From: Thermoplasmata archaeon
GTDB taxonomy: Archaea; Thermoplasmatota; Thermoplasmata; Thermoplasmatales; Thermoplasmataceae
Reading direction: 5' to 3'
Length of the DNA: 64,000 nucleotides
Assembly (NCBI GenBank): GCA_021806235.1
Contig: JAJZXU010000027.1
Coordinates: 1-64,000 of the forward strand
This document shows positions 26,902-36,775 of the stretch, piece by piece (positions within the stretch are counted from its first letter, which is position 1; each line of letters starts with the position of its first letter). The notes under the pieces are model-generated. The model saw only the letters and a list, made by a program, of their open reading frames with translations. It searched no databases and was not told the DNA's origin. The position numbers and the translations under genes are program-made.

Positions 26902-28182
26902 ATGGAAAAAATAGCTATAATAGGTGCGGGTATAACCGGTTTATTCTCCGCATTGAATCTATCATTAGATGGTTATGATGTTACATTATTTGAGAAAGAT
27001 AGCCTATTATCCGGTACATCAGGAAGATTCCACGGTATGTTGCACAGTGGTTCAAGGTATTCCCTAAATGATGAAAGATCCGCAAGGGAATGTATTGGTG
27101 AAAATAAGTTATTAAGCAAAAATGCGGGTAATTTTATTAAGAATACATCAGGATATTTTGTCTCATTAGATGATGAGGATTCATCATACGGTGATGAATT
27201 ATTTAAAAAGAATAAAAATATCGGAATAGAAACTGAAAATGTGGATATAGATGAAATGTTAAAGAAAGAACCATATTTAAATAAAAACATAAAAATGGCG
27301 TTGAAGGTTCCGGATAAAATAATATACGCACATTCATTTGCCTCTGCAGTAGCCATTGAATCAATCATGAATGGCACAAAAATTAGGTTCAATTCACCTG
27401 TAATTTCCGGTGAGATTAAAAATAATGATGTTACTTCGATAAAATACAAAAATAATAACAATATAATTTCAGAGACGTTTGATTACATAATAAATACAAC
27501 AGGTCCATGGTCAGGTAAACTATTAAAAAATTTTAAAATAAGCGATTTTGATGTCATGCCAACCCTTGGTTATATGGCATCATACGACAGATTATTTGTA
27601 AATTCAATAATAAACAGAATGAGAGAACCATCGGATGGCGATATAATACTGCCATACGGCTCAAAATCCGTTGCCGGTACAATGGCAATTATTTCAGAGG
27701 ATCCGGATAACAATGAAGTAGATAATGAGGATGTCGATACAATGATTTCTGAAATATCGGATATGGTCCCATCAGTAAAAAATTATAATTATGAAAAATT
27801 ATACTATTCCATGAGGCCATTGATAAAGGAAGATGATTCAAGGAGTTCAAGGGACTTTAATATTTATAATAATTACAGTAACATGATTACAATTATAGGC
27901 GGCAAATTTACAACATCAAGGTTAATGGGAAAATCCATATCAGAACATATCTCAAAAATATTTGGTAGTAAAAGCAGCGATACCAGCAGGATAATACTTG
28001 ATAATACCCTTAATAATTTTATAGATAAATATAGAAATAATATAGATAATACATTTCTTGATTATATAAATTCATACAGTAACAGTATGGATTATGAATA
28101 TAAACTGCATATTGAAAGTGCGTTTCTCTTAAATGAGGCTATGAAGGTGAATAAATGGAATTCGATGGAAAATTCAGTGTAG
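26902..28182 (+). CDS. FAD-dependent glycerol-3-phosphate dehydrogenase-like protein
   Basis: A 426-residue DAO-family flavoprotein. The N-terminal GAGITGLFSALNLS is the FAD-binding dinucleotide fold, and SGTSGRFHGMLHSGSRYSL is the second signature typical of GlpA/GlpD. It probably passes electrons from glycerol 3-phosphate, or a similar hydroxy acid, to the respiratory chain. The C-terminal cap domain of full-length GlpD is short. The next gene overlaps it by 28 bases, suggesting they work together. Confidence 0.8.
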   Translation: MEKIAIIGAGITGLFSALNLSLDGYDVTLFEKDSLLSGTSGRFHGMLHSGSRYSLNDERSARECIGENKLLSKNAGNFIKNTSGYFVSLDDEDSSYGDELFKKNKNIGIETENVDIDEMLKKEPYLNKNIKMALKVPDKIIYAHSFASAVAIESIMNGTKIRFNSPVISGEIKNNDVTSIKYKNNNNIISETFDYIINTTGPWSGKLLKNFKISDFDVMPTLGYMASYDRLFVNSIINRMREPSDGDIILPYGSKSVAGTMAIISEDPDNNEVDNEDVDTMISEISDMVPSVKNYNYEKLYYSMRPLIKEDDSRSSRDFNIYNNYSNMITIIGGKFTTSRLMGKSISEHISKIFGSKSSDTSRIILDNTLNNFIDKYRNNIDNTFLDYINSYSNSMDYEYKLHIESAFLLNEAMKVNKWNSMENSV

Positions 28183-28601
28183 ATAAAAATCCGGAATACT
28201 TAAACAATTTTTTTTCGGACATAAATAATGTTGTGCCATGTCTGCCAGGTATATACGATATTGAAAATTCTGGTGATGAAATAAAATGCAGGATAAAGCT
28301 TGATGTAAAAGATATGAAAATATCTGCAATGAGTACAATAACCGGAAAAATGGTATTTAAATACAGTTTAGGTCAGAACTCGTTATCTGTAACCGGAACG
28401 GGAAGAATGGCTGGTTCAAAAATAAAATTTGGCATAGATATGAATTATAATGGTAATGGAGTCAGTTCTCAGGTAATCTGGAAAAGTTCATTTGATTTTG
28501 GTCTGATAATAAAAATAATGAACAAGGATAAAATAAATGAGATTTCAATGAAAAATATAGACCAGACCATGAAATGCATAACTGAAAAAATCAATAGTTA
28601 A
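28155..28601 (+). CDS. CoxG/SRPBCC-family protein
   Basis: A 148-residue protein with the CoxG pattern: NVVPCLPGIYDIE near the start, then paired strands (IKCRIKLDVKDMKISAMSTITG) and a long C-terminal helix. CoxG proteins help anchor or mature CO dehydrogenase at the membrane, but homologs are found with many other enzymes. Here the partner is the GlpA-like flavoprotein, whose gene it overlaps. A role in membrane attachment of that enzyme is an inference. Confidence 0.75.
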   Translation: MEFDGKFSVDKNPEYLNNFFSDINNVVPCLPGIYDIENSGDEIKCRIKLDVKDMKISAMSTITGKMVFKYSLGQNSLSVTGTGRMAGSKIKFGIDMNYNGNGVSSQVIWKSSFDFGLIIKIMNKDKINEISMKNIDQTMKCITEKINS

Positions 28602-28721
28602 ATGTAATATTTTAATTATTAATGATAAATTTTATATTAAAAATAAAAATATTATATAATTTGTGTATATTTCATCAATATAATCAAAAAATATTTAATA
28701 ATACTTAAAACTTGCAACCTT

Positions 28722-29552
28722 ATGCTTTCATTTGTTTATGATATGATTAACTGGGAGGAAAAACAGTTAATAAAAAAATTCAGGGATACCGGTATACCTG
28801 TAAATTTAATAGATGCAAAAAATAATGAATTGAATTTAACCGGTAAAAATAATATAGATGACACTACATTTATAAGATGTTTAAGCCATAAAAGGTCACT
28901 TTATTATTCATATATACTTGAATCAAATAATGTTAATACAATAAATTCATTCAATACATTTAATATTGCCGGAAATAAATTATTCACAACATCATATTTA
29001 CATAAAAATAAAATACCCACACCTGAAACACATGCATCATTTTCTAAGGATAATGCAATAGACACATCAAGCAAAATGGGGTATCCTCTGGTTTTTAAGC
29101 CGGTAAGTGGCAGCTGGGGTAGAATGGTCTCCCTTATTAAGGATGATAATTTTGCAGAAACCATATTTTCAATGAATGATATGGTAAATGATAATGTATA
29201 TTATTTACAGAAATACACTGAACGGCCTCCAAGGGATATCAGGGCAATTATAATAAACCACGAACTTTCTGCGGTTACATATAGATTTTCATATGAAAGC
29301 TGGAAAACCAATTTATCTCTCGGCGGTAACGTGGAAAAGGCAGATCTTGATGAGGATGAAAAGGAACTGTTAATAAAGGTGGGTGAATTATTTGATCCAG
29401 GCGTAATTGGAATAGATGCTATGGAAACAAAGGATGGACTGGTAATCCACGAGGTTAACAGCAGGGTTGAATTTAAGGGTGCATCGAAGGTCTATGGTGA
29501 TAAAATAATAAATGATATTGTAAAATTTTTTAAGGATCTATTAAGCAATTGA
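28722..29552 (+). CDS. lysX: ATP-grasp ligase, LysX/RimK family
   Basis: A 276-residue ATP-grasp enzyme. Key elements are KPVSGSWGRMVSLI (ATP-lysine and glycine-rich loop, about residues 126-139), LQKYTERPPRDIRAI and the Mg-binding VNSRVEFKG near 245. This is the pattern of LysX, which attaches alpha-aminoadipate (or glutamate, in ArgX) to the carrier protein LysW. No lysW or other lysine gene lies nearby, so the substrate is not certain and RimK-type activity is possible. Confidence 0.8.
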   Translation: MLSFVYDMINWEEKQLIKKFRDTGIPVNLIDAKNNELNLTGKNNIDDTTFIRCLSHKRSLYYSYILESNNVNTINSFNTFNIAGNKLFTTSYLHKNKIPTPETHASFSKDNAIDTSSKMGYPLVFKPVSGSWGRMVSLIKDDNFAETIFSMNDMVNDNVYYLQKYTERPPRDIRAIIINHELSAVTYRFSYESWKTNLSLGGNVEKADLDEDEKELLIKVGELFDPGVIGIDAMETKDGLVIHEVNSRVEFKGASKVYGDKIINDIVKFFKDLLSN

Positions 29553-29585
29553 AAAATGTTATAAATAAAGTTAACATTTAATTTC

Positions 29586-31532
29586 ATGGAAGAAGATAAA
29601 ATGCCAGAATTTGAAAGATTTTCAGTCAGTAATATGGATTTATCTGCAGATATTATTAATGATTTCTATGAGTATGCAAATGGAACATGGTTAAAAAATA
29701 ATCCGATACCGGAGGATAAACCATACTGGGGTACATTTATGAAATTATATGAAAGGAATATGTACCTTCTAAAGGATTTAGCTGAAAATGCCAGTGGAAA
29801 TTCGGATAATTTAAACGAAAGAATTGTCGGCAAATTCTATAAATCGGGTATGAACGCGGATTTGATAGAAAAACTTTGTATTTCTCCAGTAGAAAATTTA
29901 TTAAACTCTATAGATAATATAAAGTCAAAGGATGAAATACCGGAAACCATAAGGAAATTGCATTCCATGGGTTTACCTGCATTTTTTAATTCCGAATCGT
30001 TCAATGATGAAAAGAACAGTTCCATATATTCATTTTATATGGTGCAGGGTGGTTTATCCCTGCCTGATCGTGATTACTATATTGAAAAACATTTCTCCGG
30101 GGTACTGAATGATTTTCTCTCATATATTGAAAATATCCTGTCATTTTCAGGGTATAACGGGGAGGAATCAAAATTACACGCAGAAAAAATACTCGAAATA
30201 GAAAAGGAAATAGCTGGTTTTAGCAGAAGCCAGGAGGACCTAAGGGATAGCGAAAAGAATTATAATAAATTCAGTATAAACGGGTTAAATGAGAAATTCT
30301 CAATGATAAAAATGGAGGATTATATGGATTACCTTGGAATTTCCAAAGTAGATTATGTTATAATCGGCCAGCCGGAATTTTTTGAATCACTGGATAGAAT
30401 TATAAATGAAAAACCGTTAAGCGAACTAAAAATTTATTTAAAGTATGGTATAATAAACTTTGCAGCACCATATTTAAGTAAAAACTTTGCTGATGAACAT
30501 TTTAATTTTTTCAATAAAAAACTTATGGGACAGCAGAAACAGGAGGCAAAATGGAAAAATGTAATAAGAGTAATAAATATGTGTACAGGTGAAGCCCTGG
30601 GTGAATTATATGTGCATAAATATTTCACAGAGGAATCGAAGAAAAGGATGGAAATACTGGTAAATGATTTGAAGGCCACGTTTAGAAGCAGGCTGGAAAA
30701 AATTACATGGATGGGTAATGAAACCAGGGAAAAGGCACTGGAAAAATTTGATAAATTCAGGGCAAAAATTGGATATCCTGAAGTTTTCAGGGATTATTCC
30801 CCGATTTTGATAGACGAAAACGATTACCTTGGAAATATAATAAGGTCATTATCATTCGAGGTGAAGAGGCAGGCTAACCGTGTGGGAAAACCCATAGACA
30901 GAAAGGAGTGGCAGATGAATCCACAGACAATAAATGCATATTTTTCACCAACAGATAATGAAATAGTATTTCCAGCCGGAATCTTACAGCCACCATTTTT
31001 CGATGACACAGTGGATGATGCTGTCAATTATGGTGCCATAGGTGGTGTAATAGCACATGAAATTACACATGGTTACGATGACCAGGGAAGTAAATACGAC
31101 GTCAACGGTAATCTAAATAACTGGTGGACAGAAGAGGATAAAAAGGAATTTGACGGGTTAACAAAAAGGGTTATAGATCTGTACAGTTCAATTGAGATCT
31201 TACCGGGAATTAAGGTACACGGGGAAAGAACTGTAGGGGAAAATATAGCAGATTTTGGTGGTGTAAGCATAGCATACGAGGCGCTGGAAAGAAGATTGAA
31301 AATAACCGGTGACCGCAAAAAGATAGATAATTTTACCCCGGAACAGAGATTTTTCATATCATGGGCAAATGTATGGAAAGAAAATATCAGCGATGAACTG
31401 CTAAAAATGCTTGCTGTAAAGGATCCTCACGCACCTGCAAAATTAAGGGCAACACTGCCTGTTTTTAATCACCCTGAGTTTGAAAGGGTATTTAATAGGG
31501 AGCCAGATAAGGATAAAATATTAATCTGGTAA
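29586..31532 (+). CDS. M13 (neprilysin-like) zinc metallopeptidase
   Basis: A 648-residue peptidase of normal M13 length. The zinc motif HEITH is near residue 490, the third ligand is in ENIADFGG, and NAYFSPTDNEIVFPAG is the substrate-binding segment. There is no signal peptide or membrane anchor, so it is probably cytoplasmic and degrades oligopeptides, unlike eukaryotic neprilysin. It follows the LysX gene by 33 bases with its own TATA-like sequence. Confidence 0.92.
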   Translation: MEEDKMPEFERFSVSNMDLSADIINDFYEYANGTWLKNNPIPEDKPYWGTFMKLYERNMYLLKDLAENASGNSDNLNERIVGKFYKSGMNADLIEKLCISPVENLLNSIDNIKSKDEIPETIRKLHSMGLPAFFNSESFNDEKNSSIYSFYMVQGGLSLPDRDYYIEKHFSGVLNDFLSYIENILSFSGYNGEESKLHAEKILEIEKEIAGFSRSQEDLRDSEKNYNKFSINGLNEKFSMIKMEDYMDYLGISKVDYVIIGQPEFFESLDRIINEKPLSELKIYLKYGIINFAAPYLSKNFADEHFNFFNKKLMGQQKQEAKWKNVIRVINMCTGEALGELYVHKYFTEESKKRMEILVNDLKATFRSRLEKITWMGNETREKALEKFDKFRAKIGYPEVFRDYSPILIDENDYLGNIIRSLSFEVKRQANRVGKPIDRKEWQMNPQTINAYFSPTDNEIVFPAGILQPPFFDDTVDDAVNYGAIGGVIAHEITHGYDDQGSKYDVNGNLNNWWTEEDKKEFDGLTKRVIDLYSSIEILPGIKVHGERTVGENIADFGGVSIAYEALERRLKITGDRKKIDNFTPEQRFFISWANVWKENISDELLKMLAVKDPHAPAKLRATLPVFNHPEFERVFNREPDKDKILIW

Positions 31533-31534
31533 TA

Positions 31535-32482
31535 TTATAAATTTTCACTTATATACTCTTTTATAGCATCTATTGCAACATCATTTTCTTCCTTTTTTCC
31601 AACTGTAACTCTTGATCTATCATTTAATAACGGTAATTTTCTTATGTGTATATCACGTTTCTCCATATAGCCATATAAATCCCCCTTTAAAAGCAGGAAA
31701 TTAGCCCTGCTGTCAAAGGCAATATCCTTAATGGCGCTGTAAAAACGTTTTCTCTCATTAATTATATATTTTACATGTTCCTGAACAGTTGAATAATGTT
31801 TCATCATGATTTCTGCAAGTTTTGCTGATAAAACATTTATGTAAAATGGGGCCTGTAATTTTTTGATATTTAATGCGACGTTTCTGTTTGCAATGCCATA
31901 GCCTACTCTTAAACCGGCCATGCTGAATGCCTTTGAAAATGTCCTTAAAATTATCAGATTATCATATTCATTTAATAAATCTGTGTAGTCCTCACCAGAA
32001 AACTCGTAATAGGCATTATCAATTATTGTGGGTATGTGCAGGTCAAGAATCTCTTCAATCTGATCTCTCCCTATTAAATTGCCAGTTGGGTTGTTTGGTG
32101 AGCATATAATTATGAGTTTCACATTATTTTTATTTGTAATATTTTCAGTATCCAGGGAAAAATCACTCTTTAATGGGACATTTATGGTATCATATCCATA
32201 ATTATTCGCATAGAACTGGTACATTTCAAAAGTTGGTGTATTTACCAGTATATTACCCCTTGCCTGCTGAATAATAATATTTAATAATTCATCGCTGCCA
32301 TTCCCAACAATTATATTATCACCATTAAAACCTGAAAAATCACCAATTTTTTCAAGCAGTGATGGTAATCCCTTTTCAGGATACCTGTTTAAATTTGTTT
32401 TCTTAATATATTCCATAAATTCATATTTTATATTTTCCGGTATATCAAATGCATTCTCATTTTTATCTAAATATATCGTCAT
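31535..32482 (-). CDS. hisC: Histidinol-phosphate aminotransferase HisC
   Basis: A 315-residue class I PLP aminotransferase. Visible motifs are VGNGSDELL, SPNNPTGN, DNAYYEFSG and RTFSKAFSMAGLRVGY, where the SKA lysine binds PLP. It converts imidazole acetol phosphate to histidinol phosphate, and is the only his gene of the pathway outside the operon at 36.9 kb. I chose 32482 (MTIYLDKNENAF); an in-frame ATG at 32503 adds seven residues. It converges with the peptidase gene at a 2-base gap. Confidence 0.9.
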   Translation of the reverse strand: MTIYLDKNENAFDIPENIKYEFMEYIKKTNLNRYPEKGLPSLLEKIGDFSGFNGDNIIVGNGSDELLNIIIQQARGNILVNTPTFEMYQFYANNYGYDTINVPLKSDFSLDTENITNKNNVKLIIICSPNNPTGNLIGRDQIEEILDLHIPTIIDNAYYEFSGEDYTDLLNEYDNLIILRTFSKAFSMAGLRVGYGIANRNVALNIKKLQAPFYINVLSAKLAEIMMKHYSTVQEHVKYIINERKRFYSAIKDIAFDSRANFLLLKGDLYGYMEKRDIHIRKLPLLNDRSRVTVGKKEENDVAIDAIKEYISENL

Positions 32483-33062
32483 ATTCGTGTATTTTAATAT
32501 CAATATTAAATTTAACTGTACAGATACCTTTCACTTCAAATACCGGTATATGCCCCTATAAGAACTACAGGGATTATAAAATAATGTAACCTTTACTGAT
32601 AAATTATTTACATGTGTCATCATGCAAAGATATATCAACGTATTGTGATTATATTATAGGAATTAACCACATAATTCACGCATTATGTTTACACCGCGTT
32701 GCCGGCACGTACTGGACATTATGCTGGAATTATGATGCTGGAGGCGCATGGTGAAATGGTAATAAATTTATCACGGAAAATCAAAAAAGAAAGATACCAA
32801 ATAAGATATTTATTCCTATATTCGTTGCAGATATTATTGTTATGAACATATACTATAGATTTTTAACACTTGATAAATATTATATTGACATAGTTTTAGG
32901 TATAACTGATATAATAATACTTGTGTATGCCATTGATAGATATTTAGACCATATCAGAAAGAAATGGCAGGAAAGCCATGAAGATCTCAAATAAATTTTA
33001 TAATGCGTTATATATTATCTTGAAAAACAAGAAAATTATAAATGTTAATTATATTACCATCA
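32483..33062. other. Region with decayed coding traces and a possible small membrane protein
   Basis: No intact gene of normal size is present. Frames around 32650-32840 look like coding remnants (for example LHRVAGTYWTL and AHGEMVINLSRKIKKE) broken by stops. From 32842 to 32994 a plus-strand ORF of 50 codons, starting MNIYYRFLTL, has one clear membrane span (IDIVLGITDIIILVYAI). It has an open hydrophobic extension upstream without a start codon, so it may itself be truncated. Confidence 0.35.
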
Positions 33063-33689
33063 ATGAATCCTGTAGATAAAGTAGTTTTAATAATAAACGG
33101 GGATATTGGTTCGGGCAGCTATATTGCAGAAAACCTTGCAAAGAATAGATGTAAAATTGCATTGACGTATAATGATAAGAATATAGCTGAAGGTATAAAG
33201 AAAAAAATAGAAAAGGTTGAGGGCATAATAAACATATACAGTAATGATGATATCGATAAAATATTAAAAAATGTAAATAATGACCTCGGCAGTGTAGATA
33301 TTCTGATAAATAATGTATATGTACACGATGATAAACCCTTTGAGGAATTTTCATTGAAGGATTTAAAGGATTATGATATTTACCACAATTATGTAAAGGC
33401 TTCTGGGAGATTTTTATCCGGAATAATGATAAATATAATATATTCTGGCCATGACGGTTCATGTTACAGGTCAATTAAGAACATATTTAATAATATAACA
33501 AAAAACATAAAAAATGATAAATACAGGGCAGTCTCAATAAATGTTGATAAAATTGATGTAAAATTTATTGATAAATCAAGGGTTCCAGATATAAGGGGCA
33601 AAATAACTTCTAATGATATTGCAAATGCAATAATTTTTTCTCTTGTGGAAGAAAATTTCTCGAATAAAATAATAGATTTGTCACTGTAG
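33063..33689 (+). CDS. Short-chain dehydrogenase-like protein, diverged
   Basis: A 208-residue Rossmann-fold protein. The N-terminal VVLIINGDIGSGSYIAENLA replaces the usual TGxxxGxG, and DILINNVYVH replaces NNAG. A possible catalytic pair is Y-RSI-K near residue 138 (YxxxK). Length and lost glycines suggest altered cofactor use or no catalysis. I chose ATG 33063 (MNPVDK); an upstream ATG at 33042 is in frame. The LutA-like gene follows closely. Confidence 0.6.
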   Translation: MNPVDKVVLIINGDIGSGSYIAENLAKNRCKIALTYNDKNIAEGIKKKIEKVEGIINIYSNDDIDKILKNVNNDLGSVDILINNVYVHDDKPFEEFSLKDLKDYDIYHNYVKASGRFLSGIMINIIYSGHDGSCYRSIKNIFNNITKNIKNDKYRAVSINVDKIDVKFIDKSRVPDIRGKITSNDIANAIIFSLVEENFSNKIIDLSL

Positions 33690-33736
33690 ACATGTTTATA
33701 AATAAATTTATTAATAAATATACATTACAATTTATT

Positions 33737-34630
33737 ATGGATGATGATACGTTAAATAGAATTTTAAAAATGAAAAACATGGTTTTTGAGAATTTGATGG
33801 AAAGTTATCTGCCATTTCCAATAGACAAAAAATATTATTCATCATGGACTGATAAGTTACCTAAAGATGGTGATACGGTAATATATACATCATACATGTA
33901 CCAGATTTCAGGTATATTAAAGAGGTATGAAAAACTATTTCCTAAAATTTCAAATATAAATGTACCGAAAAGGCTGATGGGATTATCAAAATTTCTAATT
34001 AAACCCGGAGAAAGTGAGATAAAAAGGTCATTTTCCATTATGAATAATATAGTAAATATCCTGCAGAAGAATCATATAAACTTTGGATATTTATATGATG
34101 ATGAGCCATATTCTGGAGCCATATTGCTGGAATCTGGATTTTTAAAGGAGTTCATGGAGTACGGGAATAAACTGAACGACTTTTTTAAAAGCAGGGGCAT
34201 AAAGAGGATAATAACATTAGACCCGCACACAACAAATGCATTGAAGAGACTGAAAACAATGATAAATTTTGATATAGATGTAAAAAATTACATAGAACTG
34301 ATAAATTTTAATGGCAGTGGTGAATATGTAATACATGACTCGTGCCTGTATTCCCGTGCCATGGATATGTACGGTTTAATAAGGGATAAAATAAACAAAT
34401 CAGGAATAAAAATTAATGAGAATTATCTAACAACAAGCAAAGATATGGGAACATGCTGTGGTGGACCATTATCCCTGATTTCTGTAAATGATAGTGATGA
34501 AATAGCAAAATTGAGGTCAGAAAAATTACTAAAAATAAATAATAATGTTCTGGTTATGTGTCCCCTATGTTATCAGAATCTATCACCGCATGTTGAAAAT
34601 ATAAAGGATCTGGCTGAGGTGATATCATGA
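33737..34630 (+). CDS. Cysteine-rich (CCG) domain protein, LutA-like
   Basis: A 297-residue protein with the CCG-type binding signature in its C-terminal part: HDSCLYSR, MGTCCGGPLS (about residues 234-243) and VMCPLCYQNL. This domain binds [4Fe-4S] or disulfide/quinone partners in HdrB, GlpC and LutA. Together with the next gene (4-base overlap) it resembles LutA-LutB, which oxidise lactate. The third Lut protein, LutC, is absent. I chose ATG 33737, about 30 bases after a TTTATAAAT box. Confidence 0.75.
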   Translation: MDDDTLNRILKMKNMVFENLMESYLPFPIDKKYYSSWTDKLPKDGDTVIYTSYMYQISGILKRYEKLFPKISNINVPKRLMGLSKFLIKPGESEIKRSFSIMNNIVNILQKNHINFGYLYDDEPYSGAILLESGFLKEFMEYGNKLNDFFKSRGIKRIITLDPHTTNALKRLKTMINFDIDVKNYIELINFNGSGEYVIHDSCLYSRAMDMYGLIRDKINKSGIKINENYLTTSKDMGTCCGGPLSLISVNDSDEIAKLRSEKLLKINNNVLVMCPLCYQNLSPHVENIKDLAEVIS

Positions 34631-35763
34631 ATTATGAATGGAATGTTTCGATAGATAAGGCAATATTAAATAATGCACCAAATGTGAATAAAATTTTGGA
34701 AGATAATCCATATATAAAGGAGACGGCAAAGGAATTAAGAAGTAAAAAACTTGATGTTCTGGGCAACATTGATTTTTATATAGATAAAACGGAAGAGAGT
34801 GTTAAAAGATCCGGTGGCAATTTTCATTTTGCAAAAGATTCCAGCGAGGCAATGGAAATAGTAAAGGGAATAATCAAAAATAATAAAAATATTGTTCTAT
34901 CCAAATCAAATGTATTATACGAAATAAAATTAAGGGAAGAATTATCAAAACTGGGCAAGGATGTCTGGGAAACAGATTTAGGTGAATATCTGGTACAGAT
35001 AAACAACGATATGCCATCGCATTTAATCGCACCGGCAATACACCTATCAAAAGAGAGGATATCAAAACTATTGAATGAAAATCTTGATAAATCAATCAAT
35101 GAAAATACATCTGTTGAGGACATGGTTAAGGCGGTAAGAAAATTTTTAATGGAAAAATATTTAGCCTCTGAGGTAGGAATAACAGGTGCAAATGCAATAT
35201 CTGCGGATACCGGTTCCGTTTTATTAATAGAAAATGAGGGAAATATAAGAATGGATACTGTATTGCCGGGAATACATATAGCCATTACTGGCATAGATAA
35301 AATAGTTCCAACATTAAAGGATGCATTCAATGAGGTTATAGTCCAGGCTTCCTATGCAGGTTTTTATCCACCAACATATATCAATGTTACATCTGGACCA
35401 AGTGCCACCGGGGATATAGAACTGCAGAAAGTTTCTCCGGCAACCGGACCCAGGGAATTCCATTTAATTGTTATAGATAACGGAAGAAAGGAGGCAATAA
35501 ATTCTGATTTAAGGGAATCATTACTGTGCATAAGGTGTGGAAGATGCTATTTTTCATGCCCTGCATACAAATACTATGGAAAGGACTTTGGTGACTCGCC
35601 ATATACAGGACCAACTGGAATTATGTGGTCTGCAGTAACAGCAAAGAAATACGATAAATCATTACTGTGTATGCATTCTGGCGGGTGTAAGGAGGTGTGT
35701 CCCATGGATATCAATATACCGGAAATGATAGAGAAGATAAAATTCAGGTACACAGATAAATAA
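34627..35763 (+). CDS. LutB-like LUD-domain iron-sulfur protein
   Basis: A 378-residue protein: an N-terminal LUD domain (ITGANAISADTGSVLLIENEG, residues about 187-207) and a C-terminal ferredoxin part with two clusters, CIRCGRCYFSCP (about 299-310) and CMHSGGCKEVCP (about 344-355). The arrangement is that of LutB. It overlaps its upstream partner by ATGA. Its last part, 35680-35748, is copied exactly at 36137-36205. It likely transfers electrons from lactate or another hydroxy acid. Confidence 0.8.
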   Translation: MNYEWNVSIDKAILNNAPNVNKILEDNPYIKETAKELRSKKLDVLGNIDFYIDKTEESVKRSGGNFHFAKDSSEAMEIVKGIIKNNKNIVLSKSNVLYEIKLREELSKLGKDVWETDLGEYLVQINNDMPSHLIAPAIHLSKERISKLLNENLDKSINENTSVEDMVKAVRKFLMEKYLASEVGITGANAISADTGSVLLIENEGNIRMDTVLPGIHIAITGIDKIVPTLKDAFNEVIVQASYAGFYPPTYINVTSGPSATGDIELQKVSPATGPREFHLIVIDNGRKEAINSDLRESLLCIRCGRCYFSCPAYKYYGKDFGDSPYTGPTGIMWSAVTAKKYDKSLLCMHSGGCKEVCPMDINIPEMIEKIKFRYTDK

Positions 35764-35868
35764 CCATATAATTCAAAAATCGTTCATCAATAGCGTATAT
35801 GGCGTAATTTATTTAGTTTTTATAATAATTATATTACACTCAAATTGCAATTTCCCTGTGTTTAACTT

Positions 35869-36090
35869 TTATATGTCCCCACAAAACGGATCAGGATGAA
35901 AAAAATAATGTCCGTTCCAATAGCTTGTTCCAACATGAAAAAATTGTGAATTTATAGAAATAAGGTCATGGTAATGTGGTCCTCCGTTGAGTAAAGGGCC
36001 GGCTGTTATCCTGGGAATAACCGGTGCAAAGAATATAAATAATACAGCAACTATGACAAATGTTATGGCTGCAATGATTTTTCTATCCAT
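35869..36090 (-). CDS. Small secreted or membrane-anchored protein
   Basis: A 73-residue protein: N-terminal span (IIAAITFVIVAVLFIFFAPVI), then a short outside part rich in His, Tyr and Phe (GGPHYHDL, WNGHYFFHPDPF) with one cysteine. The start MDRKIIAAI resembles those of the large surface proteins at 14375 and 20359, so it may be a small member of that set. It lies between lutB and the lutB fragment, on the other strand. Confidence 0.5.
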   Translation of the reverse strand: MDRKIIAAITFVIVAVLFIFFAPVIPRITAGPLLNGGPHYHDLISINSQFFHVGTSYWNGHYFFHPDPFCGDI

Positions 36091-36124
36091 ATATATACCT
36101 ACCAGTTTCTAATATATAAACATT

Positions 36125-36217
36125 ATGCACTCACCCGGCGGGTGTAAGGAGGTGTGTCCCATGGATATCAATATACCGGAAATGATAGAGAAGATAAAAT
36201 TCAGGGAAACCGGTTAA
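36125..36217 (+). pseudogene. Duplicated 3' end of the lutB-like gene
   Basis: Bases 36137-36205 repeat 35680-35748 exactly (69 bases), covering the second half of the last [4Fe-4S] motif (GGCKEVCPMDIN...). The frame starts MHSPGGC and ends RETG at 36217, differing from the parent on both sides. It is too short to be a ferredoxin. The exact identity means recent duplication or gene conversion. Confidence 0.75.
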
Positions 36218-36288
36218 ACTCTATAATATATTTTTAAATCGACTATAGATATGTTTATATCAACCTATAAATTTCTAATATGATAATA

Positions 36289-36693
36289 ATGGATAACATA
36301 AATTTATTTGATAAAAACGTGAATAAAAAATATAAAGGGTTAAGAGAAGATATGCCTGCAGGCAGTATAGAAATTTTATCTCCGGATATAATAGATATTA
36401 TAATACACAATATGGGAATAAAAAAATCAATGGATTATACGGAAAATGGCATAACATACAATGTAACATTCAGTTCATATACAAAACTTGATGATGATGG
36501 AATGGTCGGAACATATGTTGATCCTCCTGAAGATAATAATTTCAGGGACATTAAACTGATAGTTACCGGTTTCCATAAAAAATGGGACACAGAGGTAACA
36601 TTATCCCATGAGTATATCTCTGTTATGCCGGACCGTGAACTAAAACATTTAATAAACTTCCAGAGGGTTATTTTAAAAACTGGCAAATTATAA
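36289..36693 (+). CDS. Hypothetical protein
   Basis: A 134-residue soluble protein with no recognised domain. It is rich in beta-type segments in the middle (NGITYNVTFSSYTKL, IKLIVTGFHKKW) and ends with a helix (RELKHLINFQRVIL). I chose the ATG at 36289 (MDNINLF); 36280 is also in frame. TTTATATCAACC upstream is a likely promoter. It is followed by the his operon control region. Confidence 0.5.
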   Translation: MDNINLFDKNVNKKYKGLREDMPAGSIEILSPDIIDIIIHNMGIKKSMDYTENGITYNVTFSSYTKLDDDGMVGTYVDPPEDNNFRDIKLIVTGFHKKWDTEVTLSHEYISVMPDRELKHLINFQRVILKTGKL

Positions 36694-36747
36694 TTTTATA
36701 ATATTTTTTATCTGTAATATCAAAGTTGATGATAAGTATTAAATATA

Positions 36748-36762
36748 ATATTTATATAACTT
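36748..36762 (+). promoter_or_regulatory. Promoter of the histidine operon
   Basis: ATATTTATATAAC is a strong TATA element. Transcription would start about 25 bases on, near 36776-36781, so a leader of about 120 bases precedes hisZ. Confidence 0.5.
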
Positions 36763-36775
36763 TCCTATGGTAGAA

